From NCBI GenBank assembly GCA_015060105.1, contig SUZD01000014.1, forward strand, positions 1 to 45,217: DNA of 45,217 nt, in the 5' to 3' direction. This document shows, one piece after another, positions 33,611 to 41,666 of this stretch (position 1 is the first letter of the stretch; the number at the start of each line of letters is the position of its first letter). A program made the translations under genes and the position numbers. Below the pieces are notes generated by a model, which worked only from the letters and a program-made list of their open reading frames with translations, made no database searches and was not told the origin of the DNA. Source of the DNA: Rikenellaceae bacterium. GTDB taxonomy: Bacteria > Bacteroidota > Bacteroidia > Bacteroidales > Rikenellaceae.

Positions 33611-33664
33611 CCTTAATCCGAAGTTTCAGACACTATGAATAGTCCTACCTCATTCTCGTTAATG

Positions 33665-33933
33665 CCTACACAAAAGCCCCGTTCGCCGCAGGAAAAGTGT
33701 AATACACAATCAAGGCAGGTCTTCTGACTTATCTCTTGCAGGTGTGCGCCTTCCCGATTTCTCAGTGGCAGGATTGCACCCTTGCTACGCTCCAAAAGGA
33801 GTGCGAGATTCACAGCAGCGGGAACTGTTGCCGACTTTCACGACATTCCCTTTTAATCTCGATGCCAAATTTTTAAACTCCCCATAAGGTCGTATCCCAA
33901 AATCAATGAGGCACCGTGTTGAGAACCTTTTGT
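33665..33933 (-). promoter_or_regulatory. Cobalamin (B12) riboswitch
   Basis: On the minus strand, in order: GGTGCC (33915-33910), AAAAGGGAA, GTGAAA, CGGCAACAGTTCCCGCTGCT with GTGA, TGCCACTG, GGGAAGGCG and the B12 box AAGTCAGAAGACCTGCC (about 33730-33714). These are the conserved blocks of the AdoCbl aptamer in the right order and spacing. A hairpin TACAC...GTGTA with a CC/GG inner stem at 33665-33699 probably forms the regulatory kissing-loop arm. When B12 is bound, expression of the downstream uptake genes should fall. Confidence 0.96.
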
Positions 33934-33939
33934 GTTGTG

Positions 33940-33970
33940 CAAAGATACTGATTAAATCTGTATCTCCAAA
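33940..33970 (-). promoter_or_regulatory. Promoter of the B12 uptake operon
   Basis: On the minus strand TTTG (33970-33967), 19 bp, TATCTTTG (33947-33940): perfect consensus, placing the start about 15-20 nt ahead of the first conserved riboswitch block. It lies just past the stop of the pspC-type gene. Confidence 0.8.
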
Positions 33971-33973
33971 AAA

Positions 33974-34879
33974 TTAATATCCAAATGTTTGTACCTCGAT
34001 ACTTTCGAAATGCTCTTCGATACTTTCGAAATTTTCCTCCATACGTTCAATGCTATCTTCCAAACGATCGAAGTAGTTGCCTCCCGAGTGTAGATTGCAA
34101 CCGCCAAGAATCATTGCGATAATGCAGAAAGCGATTATTGCAATGATTGCCCACTTGTTTGATTTCCACTCAAAAGCAAAGCAGTAGAGCAAGTAGGTGA
34201 GCAGTAGCCACGGTATAGAGATTATGGCCGCCAAGATACCAAAAGGTAACATGATAAAACCAAATATAGCAATCAAAACTACAAGGGCAAGCCAACTAAA
34301 TAGCAGATAGGTTGCACCAAGACCCGCCAATACGCGTAGTATTGTTCGTACTACACCATCGTCCGAGTTTGTTACTTCGGGATTGGGTGTTGCCGTCACC
34401 GTCGCATTATTGTTGTCGTCATAGGGAATACATATCCACAGGATGATATAAATCCAAAAACCTACCGAGCCAAGTATGAAGGCGAGTAGAGCAATCACGC
34501 GAATTAGTGCAGTGTCCGTACCCAGATAACGAGCCAAGCCTGCGCATACTCCCGCAATCATTCGGTCGTTACGCCTGCGAACCAATCGTTGAGTGGACTG
34601 ATTGGCGTTTGCTTGTGCTTTCTTCTCGCCAAAAGTGGCGGGCTGACCGATTTGAACGATAACTTGTCGCACCATATCAATAGTAACGACCTCGACTGTC
34701 GAGGTTAATTGCTCGCGTAGTAGTTCCGCAACTCGTCTTTCTACATTGTCAGCGATGTTCTGCTCCGAGGCGTTGAGCCTTGTGCGTATATCATCAAGAT
34801 ATTGTGCGAGTGCTTGATAAGCATCTTCATCGACAACGAACGCCTGTTGTCCGATGTTTGCATTTATGGTCTGTTTCAT
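33974..34879 (-). CDS. PspC-domain membrane protein
   Basis: 301 residues. A soluble N-terminal part of about 95 residues (helical; ERRVAELLREQL, GQPATFGEK) is followed by a PspC domain (RRRNDRMIAGVCAGLARYLG, then VIALLAFILGSVGFWIYIILWICIP). Four or so further hydrophobic helices come next, then an acidic amphipathic tail with a repeated heptad (EDSIERMEENFESIEEHF). PspC proteins take part in envelope-stress responses, often by holding a regulator at the membrane; no partner gene is visible here. The N-terminal domain resembles that of other Bacteroidota PspC proteins. Monocistronic. Confidence 0.9.
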   Translation of the reverse strand: MKQTINANIGQQAFVVDEDAYQALAQYLDDIRTRLNASEQNIADNVERRVAELLREQLTSTVEVVTIDMVRQVIVQIGQPATFGEKKAQANANQSTQRLVRRRNDRMIAGVCAGLARYLGTDTALIRVIALLAFILGSVGFWIYIILWICIPYDDNNNATVTATPNPEVTNSDDGVVRTILRVLAGLGATYLLFSWLALVVLIAIFGFIMLPFGILAAIISIPWLLLTYLLYCFAFEWKSNKWAIIAIIAFCIIAMILGGCNLHSGGNYFDRLEDSIERMEENFESIEEHFESIEVQTFGY

Positions 34880-34908
34880 ATCCTACCTATTTATTATATA
34901 GTGACCTT

Positions 34909-34940
34909 CAAATATACGATTTTTTCAAAAATAGGACAAA
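34909..34940 (-). promoter_or_regulatory. Promoter of the PspC-domain gene
   Basis: On the minus strand TTTG (34940-34937), 20 bp, TATATTTG (34916-34909), 30 bp before the ATG. Confidence 0.7.
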
Positions 34941-34954
34941 AACGGGGTGAAAAA

Positions 34955-34993
34955 AAAGAGGTTGCCCTTCAAAACTTGTTGGACAACCTCTTT
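34955..34993 (-). terminator. Intrinsic terminator of aspS
   Basis: Stem AAAGAGGTTG / CAACCTCTTT plus two inner C-G pairs, loop in minus sense AACAAGTTTTGAA, then TTTTTTT. It follows the aspS stop codon by 25 bp and ends before the pspC promoter. Confidence 0.9.
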
Positions 34994-35018
34994 GGGAAGT
35001 ATGCTCTTTGGGAGTAGA

Positions 35019-36776
35019 TTACTCCTCTTTGAGATCGAGTTTGATGTTGAGCTCTTCGAGTTGAGCAGGGTCAAGTGTCGAAGGAGCCTCAATCATAGTG
35101 TCGCGTCCCGAGTTGTTCTTGGGGAATGCGATGTAGTCACGAATCGACTCGGCACCGCCAAACAACGAACACATACGGTCAAATCCGAATGCCAATCCTC
35201 CGTGAGGGGGCGCACCATATTTGAATGCGTCCATCAGGAAGCCGAATTGAAGTTGAGCCTTCTCGGGAGTGAAACCGAGAGTTTTGAACATCTGTTGTTG
35301 CAACTTCGCATCGTGGATACGGATTGAGCCACCGCCGACCTCGACACCATTAACCACAAAGTCGTAGGCATTGGCGCGAATCTTTCCGGGGTCGCTCTCG
35401 AAGTATTGAATATCCTCGGGCTTGGGAGCAGTGAACGGGTGGTGCATAGCATAGAAACGCTCGGTCTCCTCGTCCCACTCAACAAGCGGGAAGTCCACAA
35501 CCCACATAGGTGCAAACTTGGTGTTGTCGCGAAGACCCAAACGACGACCCATCTCCAAACGCAACTCGCAAAGGATAGTTTGACTCTTGCGTTTCTTGCC
35601 GCAAACAACCAACAGAAGATCGCCGGGTTGAGCCTCGGTACGCTCCACCCACGCCTTCAAATCCTCGGCCGAGTAGAATTTATCGACGCTCGATTTGATG
35701 CTGCCATCAGTCTCGATTTTAACCCAAACCAAACCTTTGGCACCAATTTGAGGACGTTTAGCCCACTCGGTCAGTTCGTCAATCTGTTTGCGCGAGTAGC
35801 CTGCACAACCGGTTGCTGCAATAGCACCGATGTACTCTGCGCTATCAAATACACCAAAGCCACGGTCACGAGTCAGGTCGGTAATCTCGTGAATCTCCAT
35901 TCCGAAGCGCATATCGGGTTTGTCCGAACCGAAACGGTCCATCGCCTCGGCCCAAGGCATACGCAAGAAAGGCTCGTTGAAGTCGATGTCCAGCACGGTT
36001 TTGAACATATGTTTGGCCAAACGCTCGAATACATCGATAACATCATCTTGCTCCACGAACGACATCTCGCAGTCGATTTGTGTAAACTCGGGCTGGCGGT
36101 CTGCGCGCAAGTCCTCGTCGCGGAAACAGCGTACGATTTGGAAATATTTGTCGTAGCCGGCAACCATCAACAACTGTTTGAATGTTTGCGGGCTTTGGGG
36201 CAATGCGTAGAATTGACCGGGGTTCATACGGCTCGGTACCACAAAGTCACGAGCACCCTCGGGTGTCGAACTGATAAGATACGGAGTCTCGATTTCGAGG
36301 AATCCCTCTTTGTCGAGGAACGAACGAATCGATTGAGCCATACGGTGACGCAAAATCATCGCATTTTTGAGCGGACCACGACGCAAGTCGAGGTAACGAT
36401 ACTTCATACGAAGGTCGTCGCCACCATCAGAGTTGTCCTCGATAGTGAAAGGAGGTGTCTCGGCAGCGTTGAGGATTACGAGGTTGCTGACAGCAATCTC
36501 GATGTCGCCTGTTGCAATTTTGCCGTTCTTGGCCGAACGCTCGATAACTTTACCTGTCGCTTGGATAACATACTCGCGTCCGAGCTCCGAAGCGGTCTGC
36601 TTTGTTGCCTCCGACGAATTTTCATCAACAACGAGCTGTGTAATGCCGTATCGGTCACGAATGTCGATGAATGTCATCGCACCCAAATTGCGGACTTTTT
36701 GCACCCAGCCGGCAAGGGTAACCTCACAGTTGAGGTTGGAAAGACGAAGCTCTCCGCAGTTGTGTGTTCTGTACAT
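35019..36776 (-). CDS. aspS: Aspartyl-tRNA synthetase
   Basis: 585 residues, the bacterial-type length. N-terminal OB-fold anticodon domain ([20 protein letters not shown]), class II motif 1 region ([20 protein letters not shown]), motif 2 [18 protein letters not shown], the bacterial GAD insertion (about 290-420) and motif 3 GLAFGFDRM near the end. It charges tRNA-Asp with aspartate. Transcribed alone, with a strong terminator; divergent from tadA. Confidence 0.98.
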   Translation of the reverse strand: MYRTHNCGELRLSNLNCEVTLAGWVQKVRNLGAMTFIDIRDRYGITQLVVDENSSEATKQTASELGREYVIQATGKVIERSAKNGKIATGDIEIAVSNLVILNAAETPPFTIEDNSDGGDDLRMKYRYLDLRRGPLKNAMILRHRMAQSIRSFLDKEGFLEIETPYLISSTPEGARDFVVPSRMNPGQFYALPQSPQTFKQLLMVAGYDKYFQIVRCFRDEDLRADRQPEFTQIDCEMSFVEQDDVIDVFERLAKHMFKTVLDIDFNEPFLRMPWAEAMDRFGSDKPDMRFGMEIHEITDLTRDRGFGVFDSAEYIGAIAATGCAGYSRKQIDELTEWAKRPQIGAKGLVWVKIETDGSIKSSVDKFYSAEDLKAWVERTEAQPGDLLLVVCGKKRKSQTILCELRLEMGRRLGLRDNTKFAPMWVVDFPLVEWDEETERFYAMHHPFTAPKPEDIQYFESDPGKIRANAYDFVVNGVEVGGGSIRIHDAKLQQQMFKTLGFTPEKAQLQFGFLMDAFKYGAPPHGGLAFGFDRMCSLFGGAESIRDYIAFPKNNSGRDTMIEAPSTLDPAQLEELNIKLDLKEE

Positions 36777-36815
36777 ATTTCGCTTTTTAGATAATTATTC
36801 TTTATTTTGCAATGA

Positions 36816-36823
36816 CAAAAGTA
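36816..36823 (-). promoter_or_regulatory. Possible -7 box of aspS
   Basis: TACTTTTG on the minus strand, 39 bp upstream of the aspS ATG. No -33 element; it overlaps the 5' part of the tadA frame, so confidence is low. Confidence 0.3.
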
Positions 36824-36832
36824 CTAATTATT

Positions 36833-37279
36833 ATGGAAAGTGTAGAGCAGAGAGACGAAAAATTTATGCGTATGGCAATAAACGAGGCTCTCGTGGCGTT
36901 AAAAAAAGGAGAAGTGCCTATCGGAGCAGTGGTTGTTTGTGGCGATAGAGTGGTGGGCCGAGGTCACAATTTGAGCGAAACGCTGGGCGATGCAACAGCC
37001 CACGCCGAGATGCAGGCCATTACAGCCGCCTCGTCGTTGATGGGTAAATATCTCGATAAATGTACGCTCTATGTAACCGTTGAGCCGTGTGTCATGTGTG
37101 CGGGTGCGTTGAGTTGGAGTCAGGTAGGCGAGGTAGTGTGGGGCGCAGACGACCCCAAACGTGGCTATCGTACAGCATCGGAGCATATTTTACACCCCAA
37201 AACCCGAGTTCGCAAAGGCGTTTTGGCAACGGAATGTGGCTACCTTGTGACCCGATTTTTTGAAAAATTGCGTCAATAG
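36833..37279 (+). CDS. tadA: tRNA adenosine(34) deaminase-like nucleoside deaminase
   Basis: 148 residues from the ATG at 36833; an ATG at 36812 would add seven residues and is too near the likely promoter region. Zinc and catalytic residues are present: His57 and Glu59 in AHAEMQAI, and Cys86 and Cys89 in VEPCVMCAGAL. The RVRKGVLATECGYLV C-terminus and GEVPIGAVVV start are those of TadA, which makes inosine at the wobble base of tRNA-Arg. A guanine deaminase-like substrate cannot be excluded by eye, but TadA is the best fit. Confidence 0.92.
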   Translation: MESVEQRDEKFMRMAINEALVALKKGEVPIGAVVVCGDRVVGRGHNLSETLGDATAHAEMQAITAASSLMGKYLDKCTLYVTVEPCVMCAGALSWSQVGEVVWGADDPKRGYRTASEHILHPKTRVRKGVLATECGYLVTRFFEKLRQ

Positions 37280-37310
37280 TTGGCATTTCGGAAAGAAAAG
37301 CATATTTTTG
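37279..37310 (+). promoter_or_regulatory. Promoter of the TPR protein gene
   Basis: GTTG at 37279-37282 (one base off TTTG), 20 bp, TATTTTTG at 37303-37310. It begins at the tadA stop codon and gives a leader of about 30 nt to the ATG at 37346. Confidence 0.6.
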
Positions 37311-37345
37311 CCCTTTGGAAAATAACTTTAATGAAGAATATAACT

Positions 37346-38320
37346 ATGAACAAAATCAAAATCTTCGCAGCCGTTGTGGTTGCAATGTTCGCTTCGGCAA
37401 GTCTGTTTGCACAAGATGTAAACACCGTCAAAGCAAAGTACAACGAGGCTGCCGCTAAAATTTCGGCAAAAGATTTCAACGCAGCAATTACTCTTTTGGA
37501 TGAGGCTGTAAATTTGGGTCTTGAAACAGAGGGTGCCGAGGAGACTGTTGATGCAGCTCAAAAGTTGTTGCCCGTTTGCTACTTCCAAAGCGGTTTGGGT
37601 TTGGCAAAAGCAAAACAACTCGATGCAGCTCTCGAAAAATTCACCAAAGCAGCAGAGTTGGGCGAGCTTTATGGCGATGCTAAAAGCGCACGTAACGCCA
37701 ACACTATGATTGCTCGTGTTTACACTATGAAGGGTGCTGATGCTTTCAACAGCAAAGACTTTGCAACTGCCGCTTCGATTTTCGCTAACGGTTATGCAGC
37801 AAACCCCAATGACACCAAACTTGCTCTTAACCTTGCGATGAGCTACTGCGAGATGGGTGACCTTGTAAAGGGTGGTGAGGTTTACAAACAAATTTTGAGC
37901 CTTACCCACAGCAAGTACGACGCTGATAAAGCAACTGCAAAAGAGAAATTCACCAACTACTTGTTGGCTGCTGCTTCGACCAACGCTACCGAGTCGAAAT
38001 TCGATGAGGCTTTGGTTTACACCAACGAGATTATCGCTTTGGATTCGCTCAGCGCAGTAGGTAACAAACTTCTCGTTCAGCTCTACAACTCGAAACAAGA
38101 CTATGCCAAAGTTGCAGAGTTGGCAGGTAACGCTGCTGCATTGCAAGCTACTCCCGAGGAGCAAAGCGACCTTTACTATATGCAAGGTGCTGCTTTGAGC
38201 AACAGCGACAAATTGCCCGAGGCTATCGAGGCTTACAAGAAAGTTACCGCAGGTAACAACGTAGCTAACGCAGCCGAGCAAATCAAAGCATTGCAAGCAG
38301 TTATCGCTTCGAAGAAGTAA
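37346..38320 (+). CDS. Periplasmic TPR-repeat protein
   Basis: 324 residues from the ATG at 37346, which opens a clean signal peptide (MNKIKIFAAVVVAMFASASLFA, then QD). The mature chain is almost all helical TPR-like hairpins: YNEAAAKISAKDFNAAITLL, GLAKAKQLDAALEKFTKAAE, FNSKDFATAASIFANGY, KFDEALVYTNEIIALDS and SDKLPEAIEAYKKVTAG. Codon use is strongly biased to a few codons, suggesting high expression. The function is probably scaffold or chaperone-like in the periplasm, but no partner is evident. Single-gene unit with promoter and terminator. Confidence 0.88.
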   Translation: MNKIKIFAAVVVAMFASASLFAQDVNTVKAKYNEAAAKISAKDFNAAITLLDEAVNLGLETEGAEETVDAAQKLLPVCYFQSGLGLAKAKQLDAALEKFTKAAELGELYGDAKSARNANTMIARVYTMKGADAFNSKDFATAASIFANGYAANPNDTKLALNLAMSYCEMGDLVKGGEVYKQILSLTHSKYDADKATAKEKFTNYLLAAASTNATESKFDEALVYTNEIIALDSLSAVGNKLLVQLYNSKQDYAKVAELAGNAAALQATPEEQSDLYYMQGAALSNSDKLPEAIEAYKKVTAGNNVANAAEQIKALQAVIASKK

Positions 38321-38343
38321 TATTGGATTGCATTTCCAAAGTT

Positions 38344-38379
38344 AAGGGTGTGTCTAACAAGTTTTTTAGACACACCCTT
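38344..38379 (+). terminator. Intrinsic terminator of the TPR gene
   Basis: A perfect 14-bp stem AAGGGTGTGTCTAA / TTAGACACACCCTT with loop CAAGTTTT, followed by TTTTTG. Confidence 0.93.
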
Positions 38380-38397
38380 TTTGTTGGCTAAAAAGTA

Positions 38398-38424
38398 AGC
38401 CCTACCTGCGTGTCAGGTAGGGCT
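38398..38424 (-). terminator. Intrinsic terminator of hpf operon
   Basis: A perfect 11-bp stem AGCCCTACCTG / CAGGTAGGGCT, loop CGTGT. On the minus strand it is followed by TACTTTTT, 24 bp after the hpf stop; it closes the long minus-strand run. Confidence 0.9.
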
Positions 38425-38448
38425 GCGTCATTTAAGGTGTGTCACTGC

Positions 38449-38745
38449 CTATTTGGCATATTTCTCTTTGTACTTTTCGAGTTGGCGTTTGAGGGCCTCG
38501 ATTGAGAGGTCAACGGCCTCCTCGAAAGTCTTGCAACGGTTTTCGGCTACAAGATCTTCTCCGGGCATTGCAAGTGTTATAGTGACTACTTTATTTCCTT
38601 TTTCGTTGTCTTTGTCGAGTTTCATGATAACGTTCGACGAAGTGGCTTTTTCGGCAAATTTGTCAAGTTTAGCCATTTTTTTCTCTACGAATTCAACAAG
38701 TTTCTTGTCGGCATCGAACTTTACGGATTGAATTTCAACGTTCAT
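38449..38745 (-). CDS. hpf: Short ribosome hibernation-promoting factor
   Basis: 98 residues. It has the S30AE/YfiA fold signature: MNVEIQSVKFDADKKLVEFV start, KLDKFAEKATSSNVIMKLDK centre and a basic C-terminal helix (ALKRQLEKYKEKYAK). It binds the 30S decoding region to silence ribosomes in stationary phase. Being of the short form, it lacks the dimerising C-terminal domain of long HPF. The gene follows the xer-family recombinase, an arrangement I recall from many Bacteroidota. Its ribosome binding site is unusually strong (see 38753). Confidence 0.95.
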   Translation of the reverse strand: MNVEIQSVKFDADKKLVEFVEKKMAKLDKFAEKATSSNVIMKLDKDNEKGNKVVTITLAMPGEDLVAENRCKTFEEAVDLSIEALKRQLEKYKEKYAK

Positions 38746-38752
38746 AGTAAAT

Positions 38753-38758
38753 CCTCCT
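38753..38758 (-). promoter_or_regulatory. Strong Shine-Dalgarno of hpf
   Basis: AGGAGG on the minus strand, 7 nt before the hpf ATG. The genes around it lack such a motif, as is normal in Bacteroidota, where the 16S anti-SD is largely sequestered. An imperfect hairpin (38768-38792, arms TCGGTTCCGA-like and TCGGACCGA-like) lies just upstream. Confidence 0.85.
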
Positions 38759-38790
38759 ATAATTTTATTCGGTCCGAACGTCGGAACCGA

Positions 38791-39747
38791 TTATTTGTTC
38801 TTTTTTACCCCTTCGGTTTTGGCCCCTCTGGGGTGGGCGCGGTTGTAGGCGCTTTGTAGGGCGGAGATTGTATTGTGGGTGTAAACCTGTGTCGAGCGGA
38901 GTGAGGCGTGCCCCATTAACTCCTGTATTGCCCTCATATCGCCACCATGATTCATGATGTGTGTGGCAAAGGTGTGCCTTAAAACGTGAGGACTCAACTT
39001 ACCTTTGATACCCATTCGTGCCAACTCTTGCCTTACAATGTTGTAAACGGAGCTGGCCGAAATACGTTCTCCTTTCAACGATAAAATTAGTGCATTTTTG
39101 TCTTTTATGCAAATGTTTTGGGCGAAAAATGAACTTAATGAGCTTAAATAATCATCAATTTGCTCAATAACATAACGTACCACCGGAATAATACGCTCTT
39201 TGCCTCCCTTGCCCCGCACCCGAAGACGAGCCTTGTCGCTCGAAAAATCGTCACGATTGATACCGATAAGCTCGGCGCGACGTAACCCAAGACCATATAA
39301 TAACGATATGATTAACTTGTTGCGCACCGCGATAAAACTATTTTCGACATCGGCCCTTTGAGCTCTCTCGTCAATCTGTTTAATGCCTATTTCCTCCTCG
39401 GATATGAACGAGGGCAGACGAGTCGATGTCTTTAACCTGTGAATACCGATGGTGGGGTCTTTGCTGATATGCCCTTTGCGAATAAGCCAACCGAAGAACG
39501 ATTTAATGGAACTCATTCTGCGGTTTATGCTTGCCGGCGAGAGTGTCTGTCCACGAGAGTTGCGATACTCGCCGAGAGCGATAATCCACTCCCGAATATC
39601 GTCGTGCGTAATGTTGGCGGGGTTGAACTCTTCGGAATCAAAGCCCATCAATTCCACAAAATCGTATAAATCACCGATGTAATTTCGTACGGTGAGAGGC
39701 GAGTATCGTTTTTCGCTTGTCAAATATGTGCGAAATCGCTCAATCAT
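38791..39747 (-). CDS. xerC: XerC/XerD-type tyrosine recombinase
   Basis: 318 residues. N-terminal SAM-like core-binding domain (FRTYLTSEKRYSPLTVRNYI), then the catalytic domain with Arg in LGLRRAELIGI, Lys in GKGGKERIIP, the HVLRHTFATH box, GHASLRSTQVYTH and nucleophile Tyr at about residue 289. This resembles chromosomal XerC/D, which resolves dimers at dif, more than phage integrases, and the housekeeping operon context agrees. Which of C or D it is cannot be settled here. It starts 3 bp after tcdA ends. Confidence 0.9.
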   Translation of the reverse strand: MIERFRTYLTSEKRYSPLTVRNYIGDLYDFVELMGFDSEEFNPANITHDDIREWIIALGEYRNSRGQTLSPASINRRMSSIKSFFGWLIRKGHISKDPTIGIHRLKTSTRLPSFISEEEIGIKQIDERAQRADVENSFIAVRNKLIISLLYGLGLRRAELIGINRDDFSSDKARLRVRGKGGKERIIPVVRYVIEQIDDYLSSLSSFFAQNICIKDKNALILSLKGERISASSVYNIVRQELARMGIKGKLSPHVLRHTFATHIMNHGGDMRAIQELMGHASLRSTQVYTHNTISALQSAYNRAHPRGAKTEGVKKNK

Positions 39748-39750
39748 AAT

Positions 39751-40473
39751 TTACTCCATTTCGCCGATGAGTCCTCGAATGACGACGCTTGCACAGGCGC
39801 AACCGAAAATGGCAGGCATATACGATATGGTGCCGACGTTGGACTTCTTGTTGGTCTCTTCGCAGAGAATCATCGACCCTTCACGCACTTTTTCGGGCGA
39901 GAATACCGCCCAACAACCACTGCGAATACCCATCTTGTGAAGTCGTTTTCGCAACATGTGCGCCAAAGGACAGTGATGTGAGCGACCGATGTCGGTAATT
40001 TCGACTTTTGTCGGGTCGGTTTTGGCTCCTGCTCCCATTGAACTTACGAGCGGATAACCTCGTTTTAGCGAGGCCTCAATGAGTGCGGCTTTGGGCGAGA
40101 GTGTGTCAATGGCATCGACCACAAAGTCGAAATGCGCCGAATCCAAAAGTTCGTCGGTCACTTCGTCGCGTATGTATCGCTCGACAACGGTCAGTTCCAA
40201 TTCGGGATTGATGTCGCGCAATCGCTCTGCCAAAACTTCACTTTTGGCTCGTCCCACAGTCGAGTGTAGTGCAACCAACTGACGATTGATGTTGGTAACA
40301 CCTACGGTGTCGCTGTCGGCTATGGTCATACGACCCACACCTGCACGAACAATCATCTCGGCAGCATAAGCTCCAACACCACCCAAACCCACGACCAAAA
40401 CGTGAGCATTTTTCAGTATATCTAATTTTTCGGCGCCGAGCAACAACTCGGTACGTTCCATCCACTCTGCCAT
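39751..40473 (-). CDS. tcdA: tRNA threonylcarbamoyladenosine dehydratase
   Basis: 240 residues. E1-like/ThiF fold: nucleotide-binding VLVVGLGGVGAYAAEMIVRAG (about 25-45), DSDTVGVTNINRQ, FVVDAIDTLSPKAALIEA and the C-terminal TcdA-type segment DIGRSHHCPLAHMLRKRL with GCWAVFSPE. TcdA uses ATP to cyclise t6A at position 37 of ANN-decoding tRNAs to ct6A. Its first 52 nt overlap the upstream tatD-like gene in another frame. Confidence 0.95.
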   Translation of the reverse strand: MAEWMERTELLLGAEKLDILKNAHVLVVGLGGVGAYAAEMIVRAGVGRMTIADSDTVGVTNINRQLVALHSTVGRAKSEVLAERLRDINPELELTVVERYIRDEVTDELLDSAHFDFVVDAIDTLSPKAALIEASLKRGYPLVSSMGAGAKTDPTKVEITDIGRSHHCPLAHMLRKRLHKMGIRSGCWAVFSPEKVREGSMILCEETNKKSNVGTISYMPAIFGCACASVVIRGLIGEME

Positions 40474-41093
40474 ATAGTGTTGAAATTATTGAAAACAACC
40501 TCGCGCAGATGCTCCTCGCTCTGATTGCGTAGTTGTGCTATTGTTTGATAAATGTGCGAGATATCCTCGCCGCTGTCATCGCTTTCCGTCAAGATGTACC
40601 TGTCGTCAATGCTTTTCAGCGTATTGACACTTCGACTCGACGCCAACGAACGAGGTCCGAATGAGAGCCGATAACCCCTCTGTGTTGCTCGCTTCGCCTG
40701 CTCGTCGGAGCCAATCCACGAATGGAATATCACGGCGCGCAGATGATGTACGGCAAGCCTTTGCATAATCGGCTCAAAACATTTGACCGAGTGTATGATG
40801 ACGGGTAAATCTCGCCTTTCGGCAATCTCCAAATGGGCGTCGAAAACCTCTAATTGCCGTTCCAAATCTCCGTCACAAATGCTGTCAGCTCCCGTTTCGC
40901 CTATGGCAGCAATCTCGGCCTCGGCAACCATTTTCAACTCCTCGGCAATCTGCTCGTCCGACAACTCGCTCACGCGCCAAGGGTGTATTCCCAGAGAGCA
41001 GAAACCGAAATGTGGATTTGGAGTCTGAATGGCAACTAATTCGATAGCGCAACCACGAGGCTGATGGGTATGTACATCGATGAGTGGAATCAT
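40422..41093 (-). CDS. TatD-family metal-dependent hydrolase
   Basis: 223 residues from the ATG at 41093, which opens with IPLIDVHTH; upstream codons lie in the rfbC 3' region. Seen: the HxH metal site (DVHTH), the GIHPW motif, AIGETGAD, PVIIHSVKC, VIFHSWIG and the final ILTESDDSG, corresponding to LETDxP of TatD. The usual LETD is changed to LTESD, so the Asp alignment deserves care. TatD relatives are 3'-exonucleases or deaminases. It is shorter than E. coli TatD (about 260) and its 3' end overlaps tcdA by 52 nt. Confidence 0.85.
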   Translation of the reverse strand: MIPLIDVHTHQPRGCAIELVAIQTPNPHFGFCSLGIHPWRVSELSDEQIAEELKMVAEAEIAAIGETGADSICDGDLERQLEVFDAHLEIAERRDLPVIIHSVKCFEPIMQRLAVHHLRAVIFHSWIGSDEQAKRATQRGYRLSFGPRSLASSRSVNTLKSIDDRYILTESDDSGEDISHIYQTIAQLRNQSEEHLREVVFNNFNTIWQSGWNVPSCCSAPKN

Positions 41094-41115
41094 ACCTGAT
41101 GCTGTATGTGGCGTG

Positions 41116-41661
41116 TTAGAATTTGTAGCAATCGGCAAATGTGGGCCACTTCTGGTCCTTCTCCGATATGATTGCTTCCGACGGGTCGATACCCCAATCA
41201 ATACCCAATGCCTCGTCGCACCACAAAAGACCGCAATCGGCCTCCGGAGCATAATAGGCGTCGCATTTGTATTGAAGTACCGCGCGTTGCGACAGCACGG
41301 CAAAACCGTGTGCCAAACCTCGCGGAATATAGATTTGTCGATTGTTCTCGGCGCTCAACTCGAAGGCTGCCCAACGACCGAAAGTGGGAGAGTCTTGACG
41401 TAAATCAACTACCACATCGCGCACACAACCCTCCACCACGCGCACAAGTTTTCCTTGCGCTGCATCACCCTTTTGGAAATGCAAACCACGAACAACGCCC
41501 TTTGTCGAAAGAGATTGATTTTCCTGTACAAACGGACGACTGCTCACATGGGCGCAAAACTCGTCACTGCGGAAACTTTCGTAAAAATATCCGCGTGCGT
41601 CGCTGTGCAGTTGTGGCGTGATAATCACAACGCCCTCTATGTTTGTGGGCTCGTATTGCAC
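41116..41661 (-). CDS. rfbC: dTDP-4-dehydrorhamnose 3,5-epimerase
   Basis: 181 residues, the usual size. Cupin fold with the catalytic His in VVRGLHFQKG (about 61), GKLVRVVEG, the DLRQDSPTFGRW stretch and IPRGLAHGFAVL. It epimerises C3 and C5 of dTDP-4-keto-6-deoxyglucose on the way to dTDP-L-rhamnose for cell-surface polysaccharide. The genes for the other steps (rfbA, B, D) are not adjacent, so it is an orphan here. It starts 5 bp after kdsD ends. Confidence 0.95.
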   Translation of the reverse strand: MQYEPTNIEGVVIITPQLHSDARGYFYESFRSDEFCAHVSSRPFVQENQSLSTKGVVRGLHFQKGDAAQGKLVRVVEGCVRDVVVDLRQDSPTFGRWAAFELSAENNRQIYIPRGLAHGFAVLSQRAVLQYKCDAYYAPEADCGLLWCDEALGIDWGIDPSEAIISEKDQKWPTFADCYKF

Positions 41662-41666
41662 CTTCG

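Noticed and set aside
33613-33813. 66-codon open frame on the minus strand
   Set aside because: It overlaps the conserved core of the cobalamin riboswitch, so the sequence is RNA structure, not protein.
35406-36794. 462-codon open frame opposite aspS
   Set aside because: Antisense of a universal tRNA synthetase; no independent support.
38791-39747. Xer-type recombinase as a sign of an integrated element
   Set aside because: It sits in a housekeeping operon beside tcdA and hpf, and there are no att-like repeats, phage or plasmid genes nearby.
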